This document shows, in pieces, positions 1 through 6,742 of a DNA stretch of 14,740 nt. Source of the DNA: Planctomycetota bacterium. GTDB taxonomy: Bacteria; Planctomycetota; Phycisphaerae; UBA1845. The DNA lies in the NCBI GenBank assembly GCA_024278775.1, contig JAJRSP010000024.1:1-14740 (forward strand), given 5' to 3'. The translations under genes and the position numbers were made by a program. How positions within the stretch are numbered: the first letter of the stretch is position 1; every line of letters begins with the position of its first letter. Below the pieces are notes generated by a model that was given only the letters and a program-made list of their open reading frames with translations, was not told the DNA's origin and made no database searches.

Positions 1-924
1 GATGCCGGCCTGTTCCCCGTAGCCCACGGCCGCACACTGCGCGCAGGTGGGAATCGGCACGACCACATCGGCATCCACCGGGGCTTCCGTGGCCAGTTTG
101 GCACCCATGGCTTTCCGTACAAGATGTACGTTTTCACCGAAAACCAGACTGGACGGATCAGCGAAATAGATCTGCTCGAAAATGCACGAGGCCCCGCGTC
201 CACCGGTGTCGCCGCCGAAGTGACGCGACTCAATCCCCTCTTCAGAGATTGTGATGATCTCCCCCGGTTCCACGTCGCGGAGGGACTTGGCGTCGATCAT
301 GTCAAACGCTTTCGTCTCCGACGCCACGACGTACGCCCCGCACTTGGTTTGCCCCAAGCATAGTGGTCGAAATCCGAGCGGGTCACGGGCGGCGATCATG
401 CGATCGGGAAACAAAAGCAACAGTGAATACGCACCCTGTAAATGGTTGAGCACATGGTTGAGCGGGTTTTTCTTTTCCTGGTGGGCGGGTTTGGCCAGCA
501 AGTGAATGATGACCTCGGTGTCGCTCGTCGTCTGGAAAATATGCCCGACGTCTTCGTAGTTGCGACGCAGAAGGGCCGCGTTAATGAGGTTGCCGTTGTG
601 GGCGATGGCAACCTGCCCGCCGGCATAAGAGAAAAGCAGCGGCTGGGCATTGCTGTTGGTGCAGGATCCGGTGGTGGAATATCGGGTGTGGCCGATGGCG
701 ATGCGCCCTCGAATGCTTTCCAGAGAGCGGCGGTCGAAGACCTGGTTCACCAGACCGAGACCGGCGTGGCGCAGCAGCGCCTCGCCATTGGTGGAGACAA
801 TGCCGGCCGACTCCTACCCGCGATGTTGAAGCCCGTAGAGCCCCAGGTGCGTGAGCTGGACGGCATCTTCATGCCCCCAGATGCCAAACAGACCGCAGTA
901 ATGTTTGATGGTACGATCAGACAC
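1..924 (-). pseudogene. purF: Amidophosphoribosyltransferase (PurF), N-terminal part, interrupted by an in-frame TAG
   Basis: PurF makes 5-phosphoribosylamine from PRPP and glutamine, the first step of purine synthesis in the cytoplasm. The frame starts at GTG 924; a TAA at 982-984 lies just upstream and no ATG intervenes. A short propeptide (MSDRTIKHY) precedes the catalytic Cys10 in CGLFGIWGHEDA. Further family motifs are LYGLQHRG, IAIGHTRYSTTGS, IAHNGNLINA, TTSDTEVIIHLL, ARDPLGFRPL and VASETKAFD. The Cys in GASCIFEQIYF matches an Fe-S ligand of Bacillus-type PurF. Codon 37 (814-816) is TAG where the family has Gln in RGQES. No other stop or shift occurs through codon 308, where the window ends. 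TAG ends six other genes here, so it is probably not a sense codon. Causes could be a base error, a recent mutation or local recoding. Family identity is very sure; whether it is functional is not. Confidence 0.88.
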
Positions 925-978
925 GCCTTGCGCCGCAACCTCAAAAAACGTCCTTTTCGCATCACCAGGAAAGACAAA

Positions 979-1007
979 ACCTTATCCGTCCTACAGACGC
1001 TCGTCAA
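979..1007 (-). promoter_or_regulatory. Possible purF promoter
   Basis: On the minus strand a TTGACG -35 box (1002-1007), a 17-base spacer and a weak TAAGGT -10 box (979-984) would start transcription near 972, about 48 bases before the GTG of purF. The -10 matches only half of the consensus, so this is a weak candidate. It overlaps the small reading frame at 991-1107; at most one of the two is likely to be real. Confidence 0.25.
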
Positions 1008-1107
1008 GCGGGGTCGCGACGCCGATTCCGTCGTGCTCCGGGCACTCCGACACATCGTCCATGCGAACTTCACCCCCCGAATCGTGCAGCCTGTCGGTCT
1101 CCGGCAT
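991..1107 (-). CDS. Possible small acidic protein between ribBA and purF
   Basis: A 38-codon frame begins at ATG 1107 and ends with TAG at 991-993. The product starts MPETDRLHDSGGEVRMDD and ends ATPLDERL; it is acidic and has one Cys. It is not recognised. It lies in the same frame as purF but is separated from it by TAG and TAA. It could be a small protein, a leader peptide, a remnant of an extended purF N-terminus, or chance. No Shine-Dalgarno site is visible. Confidence 0.18.
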   Translation of the reverse strand: MPETDRLHDSGGEVRMDDVSECPEHDGIGVATPLDERL

Positions 1108-1136
1108 GCATCGGTGTTGGAGAATGGGCCTCGATC

Positions 1137-2384
1137 CTATACGTCGTTCAGTTGGTGACCCATCTTATCTTTTTTTGTCTTCAGATAGCGGGCGCTGTGC
1201 TCATTGGGTGCGATCTCGATGGGTAGCTGCTCAACGATCTCCAGACCATACACGGCCAGGCGGTTGACTTTCTTGGGGTTGTTGGTGAGCAGGCGAAGCT
1301 TGCTCAAACCGAGATCCCGTAGGATGTGGGCTCCCACGCCGTAATCACGCCTGTCGACGGGCAGACCTAGCTGTACATTCGCCTCGACCGTATCGTAGCC
1401 CTGATCCTGCAATTTATACGCCTTGAGTTTGTTGTGCAGCCCGATCCCGCGTCCCTCTTGGCGGAGGTATACGACGGCCCCTTTGCCGGCTTTTTGGACA
1501 TGCTCCATCGCCTGATCAAGCTGAGGGCCGCAGTCGCAGCGACATGAGTGAAAGACGTGTCCCGTCATGCACTCCGACTCCACGCGCACCAGAACGGGCT
1601 CCTCATGACGCACCGGTTGTCCAGCGGCATCGAGCAGTCCCACACCACCACAGCACAGCGCGAGGTGAGGCTCCGGGTCAACCGGAGAGTGATACGCGAT
1701 CAACGTAAAATCGCCGAACTTGGTGGGCATTTTGGTAGTGACACCACGTGTCACAAAAGGTTCTCGCTTCATCCGATATTCGATGATGTCGGCCACGGTG
1801 TACATCCGCAGGCCGTGCTGCTTTGCCAGCTTTCTCAGTTGGGGTACCCGCGCCATCGTGCCATCTTCGTTCATAATCTCGATGATGACCGCAGCCGGTC
1901 GAAGCCCGGCCAGCTTACACAGATCGACCGATCCCTCGGTCTGACCGGCGCGCACCAACACCCCGCCATCACGCGCCAGTAAGGGATTGATATGTCCGGG
2001 ACGGCAAAGGTCGGCGGGCTTGGCATCGGGGGAGCAGGCGACTTCGATGGTTTTGGCACGGTCAGCGGCCGAAACGCCGGTCGTCACGCCGAACCGCGCG
2101 TGGGCATCCACGGTAACCGTGAACGCCGTGCCGTATTTGGTGGTGTTCTCGGAAGTCTGCAGAGAGAGATTGAGCTGCTCGCAGTGGGCCCGGCACATCG
2201 GCATACAGAGCACGCCGCGGCCCACCTTGAGCATAAAATTGATCGCCTCGGGCGTGACCGCTTGAGCGGCCATGACCAGATCGCCCTCGTTCTCCCGATC
2301 CTCGTCATCCACGAGAATAATCATGTTGCCCGCTCGCAAATCCTCAAGGGCCTGCTCGACGGGTGAAAACGTGTCATCGCTCAT
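1137..2384 (-). CDS. ribBA: Bifunctional 3,4-dihydroxy-2-butanone-4-phosphate synthase / GTP cyclohydrolase II
   Basis: This cytoplasmic fusion makes both precursors of riboflavin: DHBP from ribulose 5-phosphate (N-terminal half) and the pyrimidine precursor from GTP (C-terminal half). The RibB domain covers about residues 5-205, with the acidic loop DDEDRENEGD (26-35), GRGVLCMPM and RPGHINPLLARDGG containing His131. The RibA domain covers about 208-400. It has zinc ligands Cys272, Cys283 and Cys285 in SECMTG and CRCDCG, then LRQEGRGIGL and the RRDYGVGAHILRDLG catalytic stretch, and LLTNNPKK. The length of 415 aa is normal for RibBA, and the end (KKDKMGHQLNDV, TAG) fits the family. The gene lies 212 bases upstream of purF on the same strand. 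No FMN riboswitch is recognisable in the 165 bases before its start. Confidence 0.97.
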   Translation of the reverse strand: MSDDTFSPVEQALEDLRAGNMIILVDDEDRENEGDLVMAAQAVTPEAINFMLKVGRGVLCMPMCRAHCEQLNLSLQTSENTTKYGTAFTVTVDAHARFGVTTGVSAADRAKTIEVACSPDAKPADLCRPGHINPLLARDGGVLVRAGQTEGSVDLCKLAGLRPAAVIIEIMNEDGTMARVPQLRKLAKQHGLRMYTVADIIEYRMKREPFVTRGVTTKMPTKFGDFTLIAYHSPVDPEPHLALCCGGVGLLDAAGQPVRHEEPVLVRVESECMTGHVFHSCRCDCGPQLDQAMEHVQKAGKGAVVYLRQEGRGIGLHNKLKAYKLQDQGYDTVEANVQLGLPVDRRDYGVGAHILRDLGLSKLRLLTNNPKKVNRLAVYGLEIVEQLPIEIAPNEHSARYLKTKKDKMGHQLNDV

Positions 2385-2549
2385 TGGTTATCACTCGGCT
2401 GTTGGTTGTGTCGGCTCCGCCGGACGAAAAACCCAGACCTCCATGCCGGCAGCATTGTAACGGCAATTCAGTCTTCTTCCCACCGGTCACGAGTTCCGTT
2501 GGCGTTTGGCGGAACACCCGCTCGGGGGAACTTGGCCGTTCCTACCGTT

Positions 2550-3578
2550 CTAGGATGTAGGGCCGATCACGGCGACGGGAACTCGCTCGGCTGTGCATCG
2601 TCGAACGATCAAGGTACCGGCGATCATCAATAGCATGACTAAACCCAGCAGGCCCCAATCGGAAACCGCGGGGACGGGCACAGCGCGCGGTTTGGGGTGC
2701 GAAAGCAGAAACTGCGCCACAGACTCACCAAAAGCCGGCGTGCCGGTGAGTACGTGCGGTCCGCCATTGACCGTCCAAAGCTCGGCCGAACCTCCCGAAC
2801 GGCAGCCTTGGGGATAACGGCGGATGGTCGTTTCTGCGCCGGGGATATTGGCATCGAGATCGAGCGTGTCGGGAGGAATCTCAGGCGTCAGGTCACAACC
2901 ATTGTATCCCGCCCAAGTCTCCACCGATTGGATGGCACCCGGATAGCGCACGGTGAGCAGGTAGCTGCCGGAGTAGAGAATGCCGCCGTCGTTGGTGCCG
3001 TGAATTTGGAGCACATGGACGGGTTCCGTCGGTGTGCAGTCTCCGGCGTTGTAGAAGGTGGCACCGGCCACACTCACGATTGCCGCGATCAGGTCGGCGT
3101 GATCGCAAGCCATACGGTACGACATGAACCCCCCGTTGGACAAACCGGCCAAGTAGATCCTGCGGTCGTCGATGTTGAATTCCACTTTGATCGCTTCGAC
3201 GAGTGATCGCAAGTAGCCGGAATCGTCGACGTTGGTATTGTAGAAATCGCAGCAGGCGTCGGTGGCGTTCCAGAACCGGTTTCCGTCCGTATTGATGGTA
3301 CCATTCGGGGCAGCAAAGATCATACCGTTGGCCTCTGCAACGCTGGCAAAACTGAAGAACGAACTGATCGAGGCTCCGTTGCCGGTAAACCCATGTAGGA
3401 GGATCACCAACGGCGTAGGGGTGTGGGGATCATAGGAGGTCGGAAGGTGAATACCGACAGGTCCACGTCCCAAGTCGATCAACGGAGCCGCCCACGTCGA
3501 CGCGCAAAGAGACAGCGCCGCAAGTGTTGCCACGGAACAGATCACGCAGCGTGCATTCCGACGTCGGCGTCGACCCAT
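2550..3578 (-). CDS. Secreted PHB-depolymerase-like esterase with IPTL-CTERM type tail
   Basis: This is an alpha/beta hydrolase of the polyhydroxybutyrate depolymerase / feruloyl esterase (LpqC-like) group, expected to cleave ester bonds outside the cytoplasm; the substrate is unknown. An arginine-rich start (MGRRRRRNAR) is followed by a hydrophobic signal segment ending near Ala30. The oxyanion motif is LLHGFTGNG (61-68). The probable triad is Ser147 in GLSNGG, Asp197 in HGTNDGG and His275 in NGGPHVLTG. Residues 300-327 read PVPAVSDWGL, a hydrophobic helix, then RR, which is the IPTL-CTERM pattern of exosortase-type sorting. Fifteen extra residues after RR are unusual. I chose ATG 3578 because GGGGAAGGG lies just before it. 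An open frame runs upstream to 3665, but that part comes from a repeat. The stop is TAG. Confidence 0.85.
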   Translation of the reverse strand: MGRRRRRNARCVICSVATLAALSLCASTWAAPLIDLGRGPVGIHLPTSYDPHTPTPLVILLHGFTGNGASISSFFSFASVAEANGMIFAAPNGTINTDGNRFWNATDACCDFYNTNVDDSGYLRSLVEAIKVEFNIDDRRIYLAGLSNGGFMSYRMACDHADLIAAIVSVAGATFYNAGDCTPTEPVHVLQIHGTNDGGILYSGSYLLTVRYPGAIQSVETWAGYNGCDLTPEIPPDTLDLDANIPGAETTIRRYPQGCRSGGSAELWTVNGGPHVLTGTPAFGESVAQFLLSHPKPRAVPVPAVSDWGLLGLVMLLMIAGTLIVRRCTAERVPVAVIGPTS

Positions 3579-3974
3579 ATTCCCTTCCCCATGAAGCATC
3601 GTACGCGGAACGTCCCCCCTTCGGGTACTCCGAAGCGAAGAGGACGGACTTCGCAGCCAGGACACCGTTCGCCGCCCGAATCGTTACCGCTCCCGTCTTC
3701 GTTCCGAGCCGCAATCCCGACGCGCCGCGGTAGCGCGACATCTCGAATTACTTATGTCGCTCGGTGCCCGCGGTGCCGCGCAAGCTCCCAACAGAATCGG
3801 GACGCGTTCCGCATACGGCTCGGCGCGGTGTCTCAAATACCGTGTGCGTCCGGCCGCCCGTTCCGTCATGCACCCTCATGACCCCGACCTTGCACTCCGG
3901 GCGCTCCGGCGATGATAGGCCGTGTGCAACAACCAGCTATATGGTAACAGGATCGGCACTCGATGTCGATGCGG
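3579..3974. other. 396-base intergenic stretch
   Basis: This stretch lies upstream of the esterase start and beyond the stop of the thioredoxin-like lipoprotein gene. Its first part (3619-3696) is a degenerate copy of the repeat seen near the right end. The remainder, 3697-3974, holds several short arginine-rich frames on both strands with no recognisable motif. I see no clear promoter or terminator in it. Confidence 0.5.
3619..3696 (+). repeat. Degenerate copy of the dispersed palindromic repeat
   Basis: The segment opens with a perfect hairpin, CTTCGG / CCGAAG with a 5-base loop (3619-3635). It then follows the reverse complement of 14595-14673 with one gap and about three quarters identity by hand alignment. 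Exact shared blocks in the same order are TTCGGGTACTCC, ACGGACTTCG, GTTCGCC and GAATC. The two copies therefore lie in opposite orientation about 11 kb apart. Open frames through it are not conserved: the equivalent frame in the other copy has a TGA. It is probably non-coding. Confidence 0.65.
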
Positions 3975-4943
3975 TTAACCGCTGGTATTCGCGGAAATGG
4001 CGCTTATCGGCTCCGATTTCGCGGATCGGGGTCGGAGGTATCTATCCAGATCACGGGCGACCTCCTCAGAGGAGGATGGCGTTTCGATGGTGTGGTAGCT
4101 GCCGTCAGGCTGAACCACCACAAGCGCCGGCAGCCGCAGCGCACCGAATGGCGTGATGAAAGCGGCCCCGGTGTTGGGCAGAAGTCGTACGCGACAATGA
4201 ACAAGATCGACCACCCGAATACCTACTTCTCGCGTCGCGAGAATGCGGCTGAGGCGGCCCCAATCACCGGTCAAGCGACGCTCATACGCAACAAGCATCG
4301 GCGTTTGGGTTTCCCGAGACTTCGCCGTAGCGGCCCCCAAGTCGGTCAGCCAATCGCACTCGCAATTACGCGGAATAAGCGGATTGCGAACGGCTACGGC
4401 ACCGGGGGGGACGGACTCGTCTATAAACGTAACCAGCGCATCCGGGGTGATGGCACCGGTATACGTATGAAACGTTCCGTCGCGGTGAACGAGAATCAGA
4501 CTCGGGGCACGTGTGATACCGAACTGTTCGGCGTATCGCCGATCCGGCTCATGAGACTTCACGAGAGTCGCATGAACATACCCGGACAGACGTGATTCCA
4601 CCTTCTCATCACGCAGCGCCAACAGAGACTCATCCTCCGCTGCGAATTTCGAGTCGGTGAAACAGAGGGCGAGGGGGGCGTTGGTTTTCCGGGCACGGCG
4701 CTCGGCCGATTCATAATCCGTCGACCAACCGGAAGTCCACTTTTCAGACCACCAGGCACCGAGCGACCGGTTCCCTGCGCCGCCCCGCAGACCCGTGGCA
4801 CAGCCAACAACCGGTGTCAAACTCACCAGTGCCAGCAGCGCGGATAGCCAGCGCGTGTGGTTCGGCACGACCCTCACGGAGACAAACCGCCGTTCGATCC
4901 CAGTCTTTGGGGATCGAATGTCTTTGGGGGCGTTCGCGTTCAT
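3975..4943 (-). CDS. Lipoprotein with two thioredoxin-like domains lacking CxxC
   Basis: The specific function is not recognised. A hydrophobic segment with lipobox PVVGC (Cys48) predicts a membrane-anchored lipoprotein. Domain one (about residues 65-178) contains NAPLALCFTD, where thioredoxins carry the active site, and FGITRAPSLILVHRDG, the cis-proline strand. Domain two (about 195-303) repeats the plan with TPMLVAYERR and FGALRLPALVVVQPDG. Neither domain has a CxxC pair, so dithiol redox activity is unlikely; a scaffold or chaperone role is a guess. The gene is transcribed divergently from the LemA/TPM cluster. The start at ATG 4943 gives a long N-region of about 33 residues. GTG 4877 or 4868 would give a more typical signal peptide. 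No Shine-Dalgarno site is seen. Confidence 0.7.
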   Translation of the reverse strand: MNANAPKDIRSPKTGIERRFVSVRVVPNHTRWLSALLALVSLTPVVGCATGLRGGAGNRSLGAWWSEKWTSGWSTDYESAERRARKTNAPLALCFTDSKFAAEDESLLALRDEKVESRLSGYVHATLVKSHEPDRRYAEQFGITRAPSLILVHRDGTFHTYTGAITPDALVTFIDESVPPGAVAVRNPLIPRNCECDWLTDLGAATAKSRETQTPMLVAYERRLTGDWGRLSRILATREVGIRVVDLVHCRVRLLPNTGAAFITPFGALRLPALVVVQPDGSYHTIETPSSSEEVARDLDRYLRPRSAKSEPISAISANTSG

Positions 4944-4950
4944 CGCGCGG

Positions 4951-4979
4951 AGTGTAGCGATACCGCGCCAGTTCGGCAA
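4951..4979 (-). promoter_or_regulatory. Possible promoter of the thioredoxin-like lipoprotein gene
   Basis: On the minus strand TTGCCG (4974-4979), a 17-base spacer and TACACT (4951-4956) form a moderate sigma-70-like promoter. Transcription would begin at about 4944, directly at ATG 4943, so the message would be leaderless. If translation instead begins at GTG 4877 or 4868, the leader would be about 70 bases. Confidence 0.3.
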
Positions 4980-5054
4980 CCGAGCCGGCACCCGCGGAGA
5001 ATGTCTGATTCTGTACAACAGGCGTATGCCCCACAACGGCAGGTCCGCTCGAAG

Positions 5055-5069
5055 CCGTGTGACACACGG
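5055..5069. promoter_or_regulatory. Perfect 15-bp dyad, possible operator
   Basis: CCGTGTG and CACACGG flank a single central A, giving a perfect inverted repeat in the divergent intergenic region. Its centre lies about 40 bases before the start site predicted from the TATAAT box at 5090. This is a usual place for a dimeric regulator to bind, at or next to the -35 region. No regulator gene is nearby, so the binding protein is unknown. Confidence 0.35.
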
Positions 5070-5089
5070 TTCCAAACTCAAGATCGTTC

Positions 5090-5095
5090 TATAAT
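5090..5095 (+). promoter_or_regulatory. Consensus -10 box (TATAAT) before the LemA/TPM cluster
   Basis: A perfect TATAAT lies 110 bases before the first gene of the plus-strand cluster. No good -35 hexamer lies 16-18 bases upstream; the dyad at 5055-5069 occupies that area, which would suit an activated or repressed promoter. The predicted start near 5102 leaves a leader of roughly 100 bases. Confidence 0.35.
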
Positions 5096-5113
5096 CGCTA
5101 AGCTCGCCGGCTG

Positions 5114-5163
5114 GTGGTATAAACATCACCCCGGCGGCGGACGAGGTGACTCCGTAGCCGGGG
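5114..5163 (+). other. Overlapping leader hairpins
   Basis: In the putative leader, CCCCGGC (5129-5135) can pair with GCCGGGG (5157-5163). TCACC (5126-5130) can pair instead with GGTGA (5145-5149), or CACC (5127-5130) with GGTG (5114-5117). The stems share bases and exclude one another. This may be a leader control element or merely GC-rich chance pairing; it matches no riboswitch that I recognise. Confidence 0.2.
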
Positions 5164-5205
5164 AGACATGAGAACGGATACCAAGCGTCGCCACGAGCCA
5201 TCATC

Positions 5206-5919
5206 ATGCCGGAACTGAAACATTTACCCCAAAGTGTTCGAAACCACATCGATGCCTATGTACAGGGTCTTCGAGACATCGGCGGTGATGCCATCAAGTC
5301 GGTGACGCTCTTTGGCCGGGTTCTCGATACCTCTTTCGACGTCAACCACCAAGCGATTCGCAACGTGCTCGTTGTCGAAAAAGTGGAACTCGATCTGCTT
5401 CGTCGTATCGGTGAGGCGGGCACTCGCTGGGGACGACTTGGTGTGACGGCTCCCCTTGTGATGACGCCGACCTACATCTCTCAGTCGCTCGATACGTTTT
5501 CTCTAGAGATGCTGGATATTCACATGCGGCATAAGACGGTATTTGGAGCGGATCCGTTCGTCGATCTCTCGTTCGAGGACGATCACGTGCGTTTGCAGTG
5601 TGAACGCGAACTGAAGACGGTGTTGATCGGCATGCGGCAGGGTTTGTTGGCATCGACCGGTAATAAGCGGCTGTTGGGCAGTGTCGAGACGGATGTGGGC
5701 GAGGGGTTGCTGCGTACGCTTCGCGGATTGTTGTGGCTTCGCGGCAAGAAAGAGCGTATCGAGACGCCGGTCGTGCTCGACGAAGTGGAGCGACTTTTTG
5801 ATCAAAAACTACCCGGTATTCGCAAAGCGCTCGATCCGAAAGAACGCCGTGATTTTGAGACCTTTCAATCACTATATCGTGATGTGGAAGCGTTGGGGGC
5901 TGCTGTCGATGCGCAGTAA
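5206..5919 (+). CDS. Nucleotidyltransferase-like protein, catalytic motif degenerate
   Basis: The 237-aa soluble protein resembles the fold of MNT-type nucleotidyltransferases. SVTLFGRVLD (about 32-41) and AIRNVLVVEKVELDLL (about 50-65) lie where active enzymes have GS and a DxD pair. Here the GS is GR, and neither expected Asp is present. Downstream, WGRLGVTAPLVMTP, LEMLDIHMRHKTVFG and a helical C-terminal half also suit that family. It is probably catalytically inactive, and its role is unknown. It is the first gene of a plus-strand cluster with the TPM and LemA proteins and overlaps the next start by 11 bases, which suggests coupled translation. No clear Shine-Dalgarno site precedes ATG 5206. 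The family assignment comes from motif shape only. Confidence 0.6.
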   Translation: MPELKHLPQSVRNHIDAYVQGLRDIGGDAIKSVTLFGRVLDTSFDVNHQAIRNVLVVEKVELDLLRRIGEAGTRWGRLGVTAPLVMTPTYISQSLDTFSLEMLDIHMRHKTVFGADPFVDLSFEDDHVRLQCERELKTVLIGMRQGLLASTGNKRLLGSVETDVGEGLLRTLRGLLWLRGKKERIETPVVLDEVERLFDQKLPGIRKALDPKERRDFETFQSLYRDVEALGAAVDAQ

Positions 5920-6742
5920 TACCGGAGCGGTGATTCTTGTCTGGTGGGGTGCGGTACTGGCGGCAACTCCGGCACACGCCGAGGTGACAGTGCGGGATCC
6001 GGGTGTGTTCGTCGTAGATCGGGCCCACGTCTTTGATGAGGGCACGAGGCGCAAGCTGGAGGGCTGGCTTCGCGAGCTGGAGCAAAAAACTACGGCGCAG
6101 GTCAAAGTATTGACCGTGATGACGACCGAGGGAGAGCCCTTCTTCGATTTTGTCCAACGGCATGCGGAACTGTGGAAGCTCGGGCAGAAGGGCAAGGACA
6201 ACGGCGCGTTGATCGCGGTCGCCGTCGCAGACAATAAATACCGTATCCAGGTCGGTTACGGGCTGGAAGGCGTGCTCCCTGATAGCTGGTGTGGTTCGCT
6301 TGGCCGCGAAGTTTTCGTGCCGAACTTCCGAAAGAACCACTTCGCCCGCGGGCTGTACATGGGTACGGTGGCCGTCGCTAATAAAATCGCCGACGACGCG
6401 AATGTCCAATTAGGTGGGATCCCCAAAATTCGTCATCGTGGACGCGCGTCGCGCGGTGGGGTGGCCTGCGGCGGATTGATACCGCTTTTCGTTATCTTCA
6501 TGGTGGTGATGTCCTCCTCGCGCCGCGGTCGATATCGATCCCGCTGGGGCGGCAGCGGGTTTCTGCAGGCCATGCTGATCGGTAGCGTGCTCAACGGCAT
6601 GATGGGCGGACGGAGAGGTTCTTCGTGGGGTGGTGGCGGATTCGGCGGCGGTTTTGGCAGTGGGTTCGGGGGAGGGTTCGGCGGCGGATCCTTCGGAGGC
6701 GGTGGGGGCTTTGGTGGAGGTGGCGCTGGTGGAAGCTGGTAA
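5909..6742 (+). CDS. TPM-domain membrane protein with glycine-rich tail (YgcG-like)
   Basis: This 277-aa envelope protein has a signal peptide (about residues 1-24, ending PAHA). A TPM domain follows (about 26-160), including VVDRAHVFDEGTRRKLE, QVKVLTVMTTEG, NGALIAVAVADNKYRIQVGYGLEG and a basic RKNHFARGLYMG. A hydrophobic helix at about 186-201 is followed by arginines, then a tail of almost pure Gly with Phe and Ser (239-277). TPM proteins are linked to membrane processes including photosystem repair and phosphatase activity; the role here is unknown. ATG 5909 was chosen because it directly begins a signal peptide and GGGGG precedes it. ATG 5882 in the same frame is an alternative. The start overlaps the previous gene. 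Confidence 0.82.
   Translation: MRSNTGAVILVWWGAVLAATPAHAEVTVRDPGVFVVDRAHVFDEGTRRKLEGWLRELEQKTTAQVKVLTVMTTEGEPFFDFVQRHAELWKLGQKGKDNGALIAVAVADNKYRIQVGYGLEGVLPDSWCGSLGREVFVPNFRKNHFARGLYMGTVAVANKIADDANVQLGGIPKIRHRGRASRGGVACGGLIPLFVIFMVVMSSSRRGRYRSRWGGSGFLQAMLIGSVLNGMMGGRRGSSWGGGGFGGGFGSGFGGGFGGGSFGGGGGFGGGGAGGSW
6629..6739 (+). repeat. Low-complexity GGN-rich coding repeat
   Basis: This stretch encodes the glycine-rich tail of the TPM protein as near-repeats of TTCGGNGGNGG. It creates many GGAGG-like strings, which makes internal ribosome binding sites easy to over-read, including the one proposed for the start at 6729. Confidence 0.7.

Noticed and set aside
814..816. Genome-wide reassignment of TAG to Gln
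   Set aside because: At least six genes in the window end with TAG at positions that fit their family ends, so TAG clearly works as a stop here.
747..1073. Minus-strand frame following ribBA and overlapping the purF start
   Set aside because: It lies in the ribBA frame after the TAG and overlaps purF in another frame; it is arginine- and serine-rich with no recognisable domain.
442..1158. Plus-strand open frame of 238 codons across purF
   Set aside because: It is antisense to purF, whose motifs are unmistakable on the other strand, and its translation shows no motif.
2385..2549. FMN riboswitch before ribBA
   Set aside because: I looked for the conserved FMN element blocks in the leader and did not find them. 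Only a lone TACAAT-like box on the minus strand (2454-2459) is seen.
3579..3665. N-terminal extension of the esterase to ATG 3665 or ATG 3599
   Set aside because: The extra residues come from or abut the repeat and precede a complete signal peptide. The start at 3578 has the better ribosome site.
3524..3733. Short plus-strand frame through the left repeat copy
   Set aside because: The corresponding frame in the right copy contains TGA and the variable positions show no coding bias.
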